From NCBI GenBank assembly GCA_951812395.1, contig CATOSD010000001.1, forward strand, positions 1,709,108-1,773,107: a stretch of 64,000 nt of DNA. The letters run 5' to 3'. The notes under the pieces were generated by a model. It was not told where the DNA came from, did not search any database, and was given only the letters and a program-made list of their open reading frames with translations. Position numbers and translations under genes: made by a program. Numbering within the stretch: the stretch's first letter is position 1; each line of letters begins with the position of its first letter. This DNA comes from an uncultured Dehalococcoidia bacterium (GTDB lineage: Bacteria; Chloroflexota; Dehalococcoidia; Lucifugimonadales; CATOSD01). Positions 16,918 to 25,446 of the stretch are shown piece by piece.

Positions 16918-17679
16918 CTACCACAGCGGCGCCCCGTACAACTCGGGGATAAGCGTGAAGAGGGCCACGCCCAGCAGCAACACCGCCACCTCCGTCACCT
17001 CGTTCACCGCGCCGTATGCGTCTCCCGTCATACCCCCCAGCATACGCGAAATCCACCGCCCAGTCCCCAGCGACACGATCACGGCCCCGCCCACAAGCAC
17101 CACGCCCGCGTACCCCAGCATTGCCGCGCTCGCAACCAGCGCCGTGGCGACTCCGAACGGCGCGTGCCAGCGGGCCGCCCCGTTCTGAAATGCCGTGCCG
17201 ATCCCCTGCTCACGAACGTACACGAACACGGCCATCGTTGTGAGCATCCCCAGCCGCGACAGGCACGGGAACACAAACAGCAGACCGGGCCGGACATCCC
17301 CCGGTATGCCGGAGAGGAGAGACCATTTCAGCAGGATCAGGCTCGCTCCGCCGGCCACCGCGAATGCGCCCACGTGGGTGTCCCGCAGTATCTCCAGTCG
17401 CCGTGCGGGCGTGTAGCTTCCGAACAGCCCGTCGCAGCAGTCCAGAAAACCCTCGACGTGGATGGCTCGCGTCAGCACCAGCAGCGCCGCGATCAGCAGG
17501 GCGCCGACCACGGGCGACGGCAAGGCGAGTCTCCCCGCGTAGTCCAGGCCCGCCAGCGTGGCCCCAAGCGCGAGGCCGACAACGGGGAAGTAGGCCCGCG
17601 CCCGCCCCATGTGCGGCGTGGCGCTCGGAGCGACCGGAAGGACGGTCAGGAAGCCTATCGCCGTCCGAAGGTCTCTCAT
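16918..17679 (-). CDS. cobS: Adenosylcobinamide-GDP ribazoletransferase
   Basis: This integral membrane enzyme joins adenosylcobinamide-GDP to alpha-ribazole (phosphate), the last step of nucleotide loop assembly. The 253-residue product starts MRDLRTAIGFLTVLPV, has the conserved HVEGFLDCCDGLFGSYTPARR segment with its acidic residues near 95-115, and several hydrophobic helices. The ATG at 17679 overlaps the cobT stop by one base (TAATG), so I place the start there rather than at the upstream open frame. Confidence 0.94.
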   Translation of the reverse strand: MRDLRTAIGFLTVLPVAPSATPHMGRARAYFPVVGLALGATLAGLDYAGRLALPSPVVGALLIAALLVLTRAIHVEGFLDCCDGLFGSYTPARRLEILRDTHVGAFAVAGGASLILLKWSLLSGIPGDVRPGLLFVFPCLSRLGMLTTMAVFVYVREQGIGTAFQNGAARWHAPFGVATALVASAAMLGYAGVVLVGGAVIVSLGTGRWISRMLGGMTGDAYGAVNEVTEVAVLLLGVALFTLIPELYGAPLW

Positions 17680-18755
17680 TACCGTGGGCCGCCCCCGTCT
17701 TCCGGCTCCCTGTCCGAAACGCCCGCCTCCGCGAAGGTCGCCATGTCGGCCAGGCAAGCCGCCGCCGCCTCCACCAGCCCCATCGCCAGCACCGCGCCCG
17801 TACCCTCTCCCAGCCTCATGCCGAGATCCAGCAGTGGCTTCAGTCCCAGGTGAGACAGCACGATCCGGTGCCCCGCCTCCGCCGACACGTGACCTGCCAC
17901 CATGTAGTCTCGCACGTGAGGCGAAAGGCTGCGCGCGATGAGACCCGCGGCCCCGGATATGAACCCGTCCAGCACGACCGCCCTGCGCGCATGCGCAGCG
18001 CCTAGCGCCACGCCGGCCAGCACGCCTATCTCGAACCCGCCCACCTTCGCCAGCACGTCAAGCCCGTCCGCCGGGTCGGGACGGTTGACTGCCAAGGCAC
18101 GCTCGACCACGCCGACCTTGTGCCGCATCTCCGGGTCACTGCGCCCCGTGCCCCTCCCCGTCGTATCGCTCGCCGGCCTCTCGGTGAACGCCGCGGTGAT
18201 GGCGCTCGACGCGGTCGTGTTGCCGATGCCCATGTCGCCTGTGCCTATGATGTCCGCGCCGCGCTCCGCCGCCTCCGTCGCCAGCCGGACGCCCGCCGCA
18301 ACGCAAGCCTCGGCCTGCTCTCGGGACATGGCCGGGCCGCGCGATATGTCCGCCGTGCCTCGGCCCGCTCTCACGGACCGCAGGTCCGGGTGATCGGGCA
18401 GGGGAGTAGCGACGCCGGCGTCCACGAACACCAGCTCCACGCCCGCCTTCATCGCCATGACGCTTACCGCCGCTCCTCCCGACAGGAAGCTGAGCACCAT
18501 CTGCGCGGTGACCTCTTGCGGATAGCCCGTGACGCCCTGCGCGACCACGCCGTGGTCTGCCGCCGCCACGACCAGCGTCTTGCCTCTCGGCCTGGGGCGC
18601 GGCGTTCGGAATATCCCAGCTAACTGGACAGACAACTCCTCCAAGCGTCCCAGGCTGCCCGGCGGCTTGGTGAGATTGTTCTGCCTCTGCTCCGCGGCTC
18701 GCATGGCGCGGGAGTCCGCGGGTCCAATGCCCGCGGCAACTTCTCCAATGTTCAA
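17679..18755 (-). CDS. cobT: Nicotinate-nucleotide:dimethylbenzimidazole phosphoribosyltransferase
   Basis: CobT makes alpha-ribazole phosphate from nicotinate mononucleotide and a lower-ligand base. The product of about 358 residues shows QNNLTKPPGSLGRLEEL near the N-terminus, VVAAADHGVVAQGVTGYPQE near residue 70, IIGTGDMGIGNTTASSAI in the middle and the conserved VLDGFISGAAGLIA near 255. I place the start at the TTG at 18755, just after the cobO stop. No in-frame ATG fits the family N-terminus, and the frame further upstream shadows cobO. Its stop overlaps cobS. Confidence 0.93.
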   Translation of the reverse strand: MNIGEVAAGIGPADSRAMRAAEQRQNNLTKPPGSLGRLEELSVQLAGIFRTPRPRPRGKTLVVAAADHGVVAQGVTGYPQEVTAQMVLSFLSGGAAVSVMAMKAGVELVFVDAGVATPLPDHPDLRSVRAGRGTADISRGPAMSREQAEACVAAGVRLATEAAERGADIIGTGDMGIGNTTASSAITAAFTERPASDTTGRGTGRSDPEMRHKVGVVERALAVNRPDPADGLDVLAKVGGFEIGVLAGVALGAAHARRAVVLDGFISGAAGLIARSLSPHVRDYMVAGHVSAEAGHRIVLSHLGLKPLLDLGMRLGEGTGAVLAMGLVEAAAACLADMATFAEAGVSDREPEDGGGPR

Positions 18756-18757
18756 CG

Positions 18758-19333
18758 TCAGAACTCTATACCCTGCTGCGCCCTGATACCCTTTTCCTCG
18801 TAGGGATGCTTGATCAGCTTCATCTCTGTGACCAGGTCGGCGCAGTCGATCAGCTCCTGGGGAGCGTACCGCCCGGTGATTATGACGTGCATCGTGTCCG
18901 GCCGCCGTTTCAGCGTGTCTACCACGTCGCCGACCTCGACCCAGCCGTAGTGCATCGCGTACGTGAACTCGTCGAGCACTACGATCTCCTCGTCGCCTTC
19001 CGCTATGGTGCGCTTGCACCGCTCCCACTGCTCAACCGCGAGGGCGGCTGTCCTGTCCATGTCCTTCGACAACCACGTGAAGCCGTCGCCAAGCCCATCG
19101 ATGGGAATGCCCAGCCTGTCCGCCGCCCGGTGCTCGCCGAACCGCGCGCCGGTGTGCTTGATGAACTGGAACATCCTGATGCGAAAGTCTCTCCCCCACG
19201 CGCGGAAGATCACGCCCAGCGCCGCCGTGGTCTTGCCCTTGCCCTCGCCCGTGTTGACTATAACCAGCCCGTTCCGGACTCGCCGGTACTTAACCAGTCC
19301 GTCGGGCTCTTCACCGCTTTCGCCTCCGCTCAC
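18758..19333 (-). CDS. cobO: Cob(I)yrinic acid a,c-diamide adenosyltransferase
   Basis: This CobA/CobO/BtuR-type enzyme transfers the adenosyl group of ATP to reduced corrinoid. The 191-residue product has the unusual P-loop VNTGEGKGKTTAALG (27-41), IVVLDEFTYAMHYGW near 115 and IITGRYAPQELIDCADLVTEM near 150. The GTG start at 19333 overlaps the btuD stop by four bases (GTGA) and has GGAGGTGA just upstream. Confidence 0.95.
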   Translation of the reverse strand: MSGGESGEEPDGLVKYRRVRNGLVIVNTGEGKGKTTAALGVIFRAWGRDFRIRMFQFIKHTGARFGEHRAADRLGIPIDGLGDGFTWLSKDMDRTAALAVEQWERCKRTIAEGDEEIVVLDEFTYAMHYGWVEVGDVVDTLKRRPDTMHVIITGRYAPQELIDCADLVTEMKLIKHPYEEKGIRAQQGIEF

Positions 19334-20226
19334 GTTTCACCTCCAGCCCTGGATTGAGCCCCGTTCCTGGCTGGCGCCACACGCGCTGTAGATTCGACGC
19401 GGCTCCGTGTGCTCATTCCATTCGTGGAATCATCGTCCGCCGGACCGATGAGACTGATTGCCAGAGCGCCGGTTACAGGGTCGCGGTAGACCGCCGACTT
19501 GACGCCAAAGGCGGCCTCTATCTTGGTAGGCGACAGCACCTCGTTGGGCGGCCCTTCCGCGAGCACACGCCCATCTTGCAACAGCACCAACCGGTCGCAG
19601 TAACGGGCCGCCAGGTTCAGGTCGTGGATGGCGGCAACAGCCGTGAGACCGTCGTCGACTAGCTGCCGCACCAAGTCCAGCACCTTGAGCTGATGGAGCA
19701 CGTCCAGGTTCGACGTGGGTTCGTCCAGCAGCAGGATGCGGGGCTTCTGCGCCAACGCTCGCGCGACGAACACGCGCTGACGCTCCCCGCCGGACAGCGT
19801 GTCGAGCGTCCTGTCGGCGAACGGCTCCGTTTCCGTAAGCCGCATCGCGTCCCGGGCGATGCGCTCGTCCTTGCTGCCCTCTATCTGAAAACGGCCAAGG
19901 TGCGGGTATCGGCCCATCAGCACCAGCTCCTTTGCCGTGAAGCCGTGCGTGTACGGCGCGATCTGCGGCACGAGCGCGAGGTCCGCGGCCACCTCCCTGG
20001 ACGAGAGGGTCTCGATGTTGGCGCCCTGTAGCCGCACCACGCCGTCCGGGCGCCCCAGTGCGCCGGAAATGGCTCGCAGCAGCGTGGACTTCCCCGCGCC
20101 GTTGGGGCCTATCAGGCCGACGAGCTGTCCCTCCTCCGCGCACAGGTCAACGCCGCGTAGCAGCGCCTTACCATCGATTTCGTAGGTGACGCCCCTTGCA
20201 TCGATCGCCTGTGTCGAACTGTGCAT
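19330..20226 (-). CDS. btuD: Cobalamin/iron-siderophore ABC transporter ATP-binding protein
   Basis: The 298-residue ATPase has Walker A GPNGAGKST (40-48), the signature LSGGERQRV and Walker B RILLLDEPTSNLD. Its family (FecE/BtuD) powers import of corrinoids or ferric chelates. A cobalamin riboswitch upstream and cobalamin genes downstream make B12 the likely cargo. The ATG at 20226 overlaps the stop of the binding-protein gene (TAATG). The last 40 residues, rich in Ser, Arg and Ala, extend past the usual end. Confidence 0.9.
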   Translation of the reverse strand: MHSSTQAIDARGVTYEIDGKALLRGVDLCAEEGQLVGLIGPNGAGKSTLLRAISGALGRPDGVVRLQGANIETLSSREVAADLALVPQIAPYTHGFTAKELVLMGRYPHLGRFQIEGSKDERIARDAMRLTETEPFADRTLDTLSGGERQRVFVARALAQKPRILLLDEPTSNLDVLHQLKVLDLVRQLVDDGLTAVAAIHDLNLAARYCDRLVLLQDGRVLAEGPPNEVLSPTKIEAAFGVKSAVYRDPVTGALAISLIGPADDDSTNGMSTRSRVESTARVAPARNGAQSRAGGET

Positions 20227-21413
20227 TACTGCTCCTCCGCCAGGCTGAATGGAACCGTCGATGGCTCGGGGAAGTCCTCCGGCCACAGTATCCGCGCCAG
20301 GTCTTCCACCCCCTTGATGTTCCAGTAGGAGAGCGTGGTGAAGTGCTTGCCCTCTACCACGTACACCTGGTCTCCCGCGATTGCCGGAATCTCCGCGAGC
20401 GCCTCGTTGTCGAACAGGCTCTGCCGAAACTCGTCGGCGCCGTACTCTTTTGGCTGCGCGATGACGATAACGTCCGGGTTCATGGCGATGACGCCCTCCA
20501 GGCTCGTCGTTTGGTTGCCGTCGACGCCCGCCTCTTCGGCCGCGTTGATGCCGCCGGCGGCGACGATGACCCCACCCTCCGTGGAGTTGCCGCCCGCCAC
20601 CCACAGCTTGTCCGAGTACCGCGTCAGCGCGAGCACTCGCGGCCTGGGTTCCGCCGCGCCGGTGATTGCGACAAGCGCATCATACCTGTCGCTCACTTCC
20701 TTCGCGAATTGCCTGGCGCGCTCCACCTCGCCGTATATGTACCCCATGAACAGGATGCTGTTGATTCGCGACTCGGGGTCATGCTTGAGCTCCGTCTGGA
20801 CCACCGGTATGCCCGTTTTCGACAGCGCCTCTATCGCCTCCGCCGGGAAGAACGGGCTGGTGACAACCACGTCCGGCCCCAGGGCGACGATCGTCTCCGG
20901 GTCCCGCGAAATCTCGGCAATATCCTGCACATGCGATGCGACGTTGGAGTACGTCGAGTCCTTCGTAACTCCTCCGACTCCCACCAACCGGTTCCTCGGC
21001 ACCAGCGCCAGCGTAATCTCGTCGTGACCAATGGACGCGGTGATGATGCGCAGCGGTTTGGCCGGTATGCTCACCAGCCCGTTCAGCCCCTCCACCTCGC
21101 GCGGCCAACCGAGATTGGACGGATCCACGATACCCCGCACGCCCTCAAGCGGGTTCGGCTCCGGCGTCGTTGTAGGATCGGGCGTTGCGGTGGGCGCCAC
21201 CGTGGGGGAAGGCGCCGCTGTAGGCGCCGGCGCGGCGGTCGGCGCCGGGGCCGGCACGGCAGTGGGGGCTAGCACGACCGTCGGCGGGACGGCGGTCGGC
21301 GGTACGGCGGGGACAGCGGTGGGATCCGGCGACTCCGACGAACACGCCGCCAATGTTAGCGCCAGCAGCAGGGCCAGCGGAACGGCGAGAGTGCGTAACA
21401 TTCCGATTGTCAT
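20226..21413 (-). CDS. btuF: Corrinoid-binding lipoprotein of the ABC importer
   Basis: The 395-residue product has a signal peptide with lipobox LTLAAC (Cys 24), then a Pro/Thr/Ala-rich linker of about 65 residues (PTAAPAPTAAPSPTVAPT), then a FecB/BtuF-type two-lobe binding domain from about residue 95 (GLNGLVSIPAKPLRIITASI, later VAGGNSTEGGVIVAAGG). The linker probably lifts the domain off the membrane. It captures corrinoid outside the membrane and hands it to the permease. ATG at 21413 follows AGGAGA. Confidence 0.9.
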   Translation of the reverse strand: MTIGMLRTLAVPLALLLALTLAACSSESPDPTAVPAVPPTAVPPTVVLAPTAVPAPAPTAAPAPTAAPSPTVAPTATPDPTTTPEPNPLEGVRGIVDPSNLGWPREVEGLNGLVSIPAKPLRIITASIGHDEITLALVPRNRLVGVGGVTKDSTYSNVASHVQDIAEISRDPETIVALGPDVVVTSPFFPAEAIEALSKTGIPVVQTELKHDPESRINSILFMGYIYGEVERARQFAKEVSDRYDALVAITGAAEPRPRVLALTRYSDKLWVAGGNSTEGGVIVAAGGINAAEEAGVDGNQTTSLEGVIAMNPDVIVIAQPKEYGADEFRQSLFDNEALAEIPAIAGDQVYVVEGKHFTTLSYWNIKGVEDLARILWPEDFPEPSTVPFSLAEEQ

Positions 21414-21438
21414 CTCTTCTCCTCTCGATGGGCGGGAT

Positions 21439-22518
21439 TCACAGCGAATACACCTGGCGCTTGTTCTTGATGAGCAGGAAAATGAAGAAGGGCGCGCCGA
21501 CGAACGCGGTCAGAACACCGACACGAAACTCGGCCGGCTGGACGATGGTCCTGGCAACGGTGTCGGCCACAATGACGAACACCGCGCCACCCGCGGCGCT
21601 GAGCGGCGCCAGCACGCGGTGGTCCGGCCCCAGCAGCAGCCGCAGCACGTGCGGCGTAACCAGGCCCACGAACGCGATTGTGCCGCTCACCGCCACCGCC
21701 GCGCCGGTGGCCAGCGCCGCCGCCGCCAGAAGCACCGGACGCGCGACGCTTACGCGCACACCCATCGACTTGGCCTCGTCGTCGCCCAACATCAACAGGT
21801 TCAGGTCGCGCGACATCAGCAGTACGACCGCGACGCCGCCCACGATAAGAGGAGCCGAGATGCGGACGTGCTCCCAGGAGCGGGAGTCCAGGCCGCCCGT
21901 CAACCAGAACAGGATCTCGCGGAGCGCCTCGTTGTTCGGCAGAACGATGATGATGGCCGATACGATGGCGCCCAGGAAGGCGTTGACCGCGACTCCGGCA
22001 AGCAGGAGCGTGGCCATCGAGAAGCGACCGCCAACGGCGGCGATGCCGTAAACGAGGAACGTGGCCGCTACTGCTCCAACGAACGCGAAGGTGGGAAGCG
22101 CCAGGAAGAACAGGCCCGTCATCCCGGTCGCGATGGCCACAACCGCGCCGACGGCGCCGCCCGCTGACACGCCGACAATCCCGGGGTCGGCCATCGGGTT
22201 GCGGAACAGTCCCTGCATCGTGGCCCCGGCTACACCGAGCGCCGCGCCTACCGAAGCCCCCACCACTATCCTGGGCAGCCTGATCTGTTCGATAACGAGC
22301 TGCTCAGTACGCCCGAAACCTGCCACGTCGAGTCCGATCATGGATAGCACGATGGACGCGACGTGGCTGGCGGGTATGTTTACCGGTCCGAGGCTCAGCG
22401 ATACCAGCGACGCCGCGAGAATCAACGCGCCCAGTAATAGAGCACCCACCGCGAGACGCGGGACTACGCCGGCTTGGCGGTAATCGCGCAGATTGGCGAG
22501 TCCAAGGACCCTTGACAA
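21439..22518 (-). CDS. btuC: Corrinoid ABC transporter permease (FecCD/BtuC family)
   Basis: The 359-residue membrane protein has about ten hydrophobic helices and the FecCD hallmarks LPRIVVGASVGAALGVAGAT, NPMADPGIVGVSAGGAVGAV and VGLVTPHVLRLLLGPDHR. The start is a TTG at 22518 with GGAGGTG six bases upstream. That Shine-Dalgarno site is inside a hairpin just downstream of the cobalamin riboswitch, so translation of the first gene of the operon is probably shut off when B12 is abundant. Confidence 0.92.
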   Translation of the reverse strand: MSRVLGLANLRDYRQAGVVPRLAVGALLLGALILAASLVSLSLGPVNIPASHVASIVLSMIGLDVAGFGRTEQLVIEQIRLPRIVVGASVGAALGVAGATMQGLFRNPMADPGIVGVSAGGAVGAVVAIATGMTGLFFLALPTFAFVGAVAATFLVYGIAAVGGRFSMATLLLAGVAVNAFLGAIVSAIIIVLPNNEALREILFWLTGGLDSRSWEHVRISAPLIVGGVAVVLLMSRDLNLLMLGDDEAKSMGVRVSVARPVLLAAAALATGAAVAVSGTIAFVGLVTPHVLRLLLGPDHRVLAPLSAAGGAVFVIVADTVARTIVQPAEFRVGVLTAFVGAPFFIFLLIKNKRQVYSL

Positions 22519-22523
22519 GTAAA

Positions 22524-22552
22524 CACCTCCGGCGGTCTCTCCGCTGGAGGTG
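22524..22552 (-). promoter_or_regulatory. Shine-Dalgarno-sequestering hairpin of the cobalamin operon
   Basis: On the minus strand CACCTCCAGCGG pairs with CCGCCGGAGGTG across a 5-base loop: 12 positions with one mismatch. The right arm contains the GGAGGTG that serves the btuC TTG start. No T run follows, so this looks like the expression platform of a translational riboswitch rather than a terminator. Confidence 0.75.
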
Positions 22553-22617
22553 TCGCTTTAGCTCCGGCCTCGATTGGTGCACTTCGGCCGGGGGACCCTC
22601 TCTTCTGCGGAGAGTGG

Positions 22618-22795
22618 TTACCCCCCGTATCAGGCAGGTCTCCTGGCTCGCGGGTGAATCTCGTTTGCCGGACCCTTCCTGATCAATCGCTCGACAGTGG
22701 GCATCGGCACAAGATCCCGCTTACAGTGGCGCTACCGCGGCGGCTTCTCACCGCCTTCCCTATTCTCCCTTACGGGCACCTGAACGGGCAGTTAC
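22618..22795 (-). promoter_or_regulatory. Cobalamin riboswitch
   Basis: Read on the minus strand, the leader contains AGGTGCCCGTAAGGGAGAA, then GGGAAGGCGGTGAGAAGCCG, then CGCCACTGTAAGCGGGA, and finally the B12 box AGCCAGGAGACCTGCCTGAT (22629-22648). Order and spacing fit the aptamer core of the cobalamin family. It lies directly upstream of the corrinoid importer and salvage genes. Confidence 0.93.
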
Positions 22796-22816
22796 TGTAT
22801 GTCAGTGGTGTGGAGA

Positions 22817-22845
22817 ATACTAGGTCCTTACTCCTTGTATGTCAA
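22817..22845 (-). promoter_or_regulatory. Sigma-70-type promoter of the cobalamin operon
   Basis: On the minus strand TTGACA (perfect) is 17 bases from TAGTAT (four of six). Transcription would start a few bases before the riboswitch aptamer, as expected. Confidence 0.75.
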
Positions 22846-22934
22846 GCTCTGCTCTCAGACGCGGCGACTTGACCGGCGAAAACCGTCCTGCTAGACTCGT
22901 GCCGAATCACCAAGGAGTACTCATCGCGGGGCAA

Positions 22935-23327
22935 CTAGAAACGTTCCGCACTGGCCTTATGCGAAAACGCCTCAAAAGACCAATGCTGAAGCGCCGCCGC
23001 CCGGTGGTCCCGCCAATGCGTGGCCGCGAGCGGCACGTGCTTCCCTGCGAACCTTAGCTCCCTCACCCAACACGCCGGGACGTCGAGTCCCACCCCCAGT
23101 TCCCCGGTTTCCGGCCCTGCCGTCGCCTCACGCCGCTGCCATAGCGCGTCGTAGCATTCGTTGCAAGCGCCAACCGTGAGGAGCTGACCGCCCCCCTGCC
23201 ACCCCGTGCGATCCGGGCTTTTTGCCAGACCACCGCGTTGCCGCGCCTTGGCGTGCGCCACGAACGGGCCGGTGCAGCGCCCGAACCACAAAATCCCAAC
23301 TCTTCGCGCTCTGTCGCGATCTACCAC
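22935..23327 (-). CDS. Uncertain hypothetical protein (about 130 aa)
   Basis: An open frame from a GTG at 23327 to TAG at 22935 encodes a coherent-looking protein with ILWFGRCTGPFVAHAKARQ, GACNECYDALWQRRE and CWVRELRFAGKHVPLAATHW. Codon third positions are GC-rich like real genes here. Against it, there is no ribosome binding site and the 5' end runs up to the divergent methyltransferase gene. I do not recognise the family. If it is not a gene, the 22846-23340 gap holds nothing else I can name. Confidence 0.3.
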   Translation of the reverse strand: MVDRDRARRVGILWFGRCTGPFVAHAKARQRGGLAKSPDRTGWQGGGQLLTVGACNECYDALWQRREATAGPETGELGVGLDVPACWVRELRFAGKHVPLAATHWRDHRAAALQHWSFEAFSHKASAERF

Positions 23328-23340
23328 ATGAGGTGAACTT

Positions 23341-24366
23341 ATGAACACGCAAGTAGTTTCAACAGTCCGAACGAGCCCCGAGTGGGTCAACGAACTGAGC
23401 CGCCAGTACTGGAACTCGGCTATTGTGAGGGCGGGCATCAACCTGAAGCTGTTCCCGCTCCTCGAGATCGAACCCCTCAACTCGAAACAGGTCGCCGAAC
23501 GCCTGGAGGCGGCCCCGCGATTCGTGGAGGCCTTCCTGGAGGCGGGCGTGGCCCTGGGGCTGCTCGAGAAAGCCGACGACGACCGATTCTCCAACTCGCC
23601 CGAGTCCGCCGCCCACCTGGTGCCGGGCAAGCAGGGCTACGTCGGCGACCTTGTGCTGCACATAACCAACCACTGGAATAGCTGGGGCAACCTCGACAAG
23701 CTAATAGTAGAGGGCAGGACCGAGCTTCCATTCGAAAACGGCTTCACAGACGTGCGAGGGTACTGGACCGACTACATGAACGGCCAGCACAACCGCGCCG
23801 TGTCCGGCCAGTCGGACAACCTGGTCAGGAGCGTGGACCTCTCGGGGAAGAAGAAGATGCTGGACCTCGGTGGAGGAGCCGGCAGCTACAGCATAGCCCT
23901 CTGCCAGCACAACCCGGAACTCACAGCCTACGTGGTGGACGCCAAAGAGCCCGTGGAGATCGCCGCGGAGCAGATTGCCGAGAGCGGCCTGGAAGACCGC
24001 GTCATCCCCGTCGAAGGGGACTTTGATCAGATGGAGCTGGGCAACGACAGCGACGTTGTCCTGATATCCGGGGTCGTGCTCATCAAGGGCGAAGAGGAGT
24101 GTCGCCGCCTGTTCCGCCGAGCCTACGACGCCTTGGCGCCGGGAGGCATGGTCATTGTTCAGGACTTCATGCGCGTGGATTTTAGCGACAAGCGAAGCTT
24201 CATGGACACCATGATGGACATGTACGTGCTGATCGCCTTCAGCCCGGGCGCCGGAGACCGCCACGGCGAAGAGTACGTCTCCTGGCTGACCGATGCCGGC
24301 TTTTCCAACATCAAGGAGACGGCGCTGCCCACACAACTCGCCATCATCACCGCCGAGAAGCGCTGA
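23341..24366 (+). CDS. SAM-dependent O-methyltransferase-like protein
   Basis: The 341-residue product has an N-terminal helical dimerisation domain (FPLLEIEPLNSKQVAERLEA) and a SAM-binding Rossmann domain with MLDLGGGAGSYSIAL near residue 180, VVDAKEP at the end of strand 2 and LAPGGMVIVQDF near 280. The layout is that of the plant-type O-methyltransferase family and it is related to the C-terminal half of the WG-repeat fusion at 7888-9579. ATG at 23341 follows GAGGTGA. Substrate unknown. Confidence 0.85.
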   Translation: MNTQVVSTVRTSPEWVNELSRQYWNSAIVRAGINLKLFPLLEIEPLNSKQVAERLEAAPRFVEAFLEAGVALGLLEKADDDRFSNSPESAAHLVPGKQGYVGDLVLHITNHWNSWGNLDKLIVEGRTELPFENGFTDVRGYWTDYMNGQHNRAVSGQSDNLVRSVDLSGKKKMLDLGGGAGSYSIALCQHNPELTAYVVDAKEPVEIAAEQIAESGLEDRVIPVEGDFDQMELGNDSDVVLISGVVLIKGEEECRRLFRRAYDALAPGGMVIVQDFMRVDFSDKRSFMDTMMDMYVLIAFSPGAGDRHGEEYVSWLTDAGFSNIKETALPTQLAIITAEKR

Positions 24367-24402
24367 GCGCGCGCGCCCACCCGGTGTGAACCGCCATTCC
24401 AA

Positions 24403-24445
24403 AGTCCCTTCCCCCTCGCAGGGGGAAGGTTAGTATGGGGGTGAC
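24403..24445 (+). repeat. Dispersed palindromic intergenic repeat, copy 1
   Basis: The core 24407-24429 is a near-perfect inverted repeat (CCTTCCCCC-TCG-CAGGGGGAAGG), followed by a shared tail GTTAGTATGGGGGTGA. It sits directly before the flavin oxidoreductase start, where its GGGGGTGA may serve as ribosome binding site. The same unit recurs at 32304, 34426, 39621, 39665, 55855, 57821, 57893 and 61560. Confidence 0.85.
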
Positions 24446-24450
24446 GGCCA

Positions 24451-25440
24451 ATGCTGACAACCCGATTCACCGAGCTACTGGGCCTGGACTACCCTGTGAT
24501 GTCCGCCCCGATGAGCAACCACAGCGGCGGCCACCTGGCCGCGGCGGTCTCGGCGGCCGGTGCCCTCGGCACCTTCGGCGGCACAAACAGCTTCGGCCCC
24601 GAATGGCTGCGTCAGCAGATAGCGCTCGTGCGGTCGCGCACCAGCAGCCCTTTCGGCGTGGGCTTCATCACCCACCTCATCGGCGCTGACCCAGCCAACT
24701 TCGAGATGGTCCTGGAGGAGAAGGTTCCGGTTGTCATCTTCTCCTTCTCCGACCCGGACCCGTGGCTGGGCCGGGCAAAAGACGCGGGCGCGCTCACCAT
24801 CTGCCAGGTTCAGTCCGCTGAGCTTGCGGAAATGGCGGTCCGCGCCGGTGCGGACGTGCTGCTCGCCCAAGGCAACGAGGCCGGAGGCCACACCGGCCGG
24901 ATGAACCTGCTGCCGCTGCTGGTAGGCCTGGTGGAACGATACCCCGAGATGCCGATTCTGGCCGCCGGTGGCATAACCTCGGGGAGGGCGCTCGCCGCGG
25001 TCCTGGCCGCCGGCGCCCAGGGAGCCTCCCTCGGCACCGCTATGGTGGCCACGCCCGAGGCGGTGGAGGTTCCGGACGCCTTCAAGGAGCGCATAGTCGG
25101 GTCCGATGGCCAGGACACGGCCTTTACACGGCTCTACGACCTGCTCGGGGACAACGCCTGGCCCGAAGGCATAGCCGGCCGTGTTTACCGAAATCGCCTC
25201 GTGCGCGAATGGGACGGCCGCGACGCGGACATCCTGGCCCACCGGGAGGAGTTGGTCACGGAGGTGGCAGCCGCCCGGGCGCGCGAAGACCCGGAAGTCT
25301 CCACAGTCTACATTGGCCAGGGCGCAGGGCAGGTCGAAGACATTCGCCCCGCGGCCGATGTGGTGCGACGGATCTGTGAGGACGCGGAGCGCGTTGTTCG
25401 AGAGCTGGGCAGGACGCGCGTCAACTGGCCCTCGCCTTGA
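24451..25440 (+). CDS. NAD(P)H-dependent flavin oxidoreductase / nitronate monooxygenase family
   Basis: The 329-residue product is an FMN-binding TIM barrel of the nitronate monooxygenase/YrpB family. It starts MLTTRFTELLGLDYPVMSAP, has LAQGNEAGGHTGRM with the characteristic histidine near residue 150, and FMN-phosphate-binding GGITSGRALAAVLAAGAQG near 173. Such enzymes oxidise nitronates or act as enoyl or quinone reductases; the substrate cannot be told. The only ribosome binding site candidate upstream of ATG 24451 lies in the dispersed repeat. It converges on the DUF1989 gene with 6 bases between stops. Confidence 0.87.
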   Translation: MLTTRFTELLGLDYPVMSAPMSNHSGGHLAAAVSAAGALGTFGGTNSFGPEWLRQQIALVRSRTSSPFGVGFITHLIGADPANFEMVLEEKVPVVIFSFSDPDPWLGRAKDAGALTICQVQSAELAEMAVRAGADVLLAQGNEAGGHTGRMNLLPLLVGLVERYPEMPILAAGGITSGRALAAVLAAGAQGASLGTAMVATPEAVEVPDAFKERIVGSDGQDTAFTRLYDLLGDNAWPEGIAGRVYRNRLVREWDGRDADILAHREELVTEVAAARAREDPEVSTVYIGQGAGQVEDIRPAADVVRRICEDAERVVRELGRTRVNWPSP

Positions 25441-25446
25441 GGCCCT

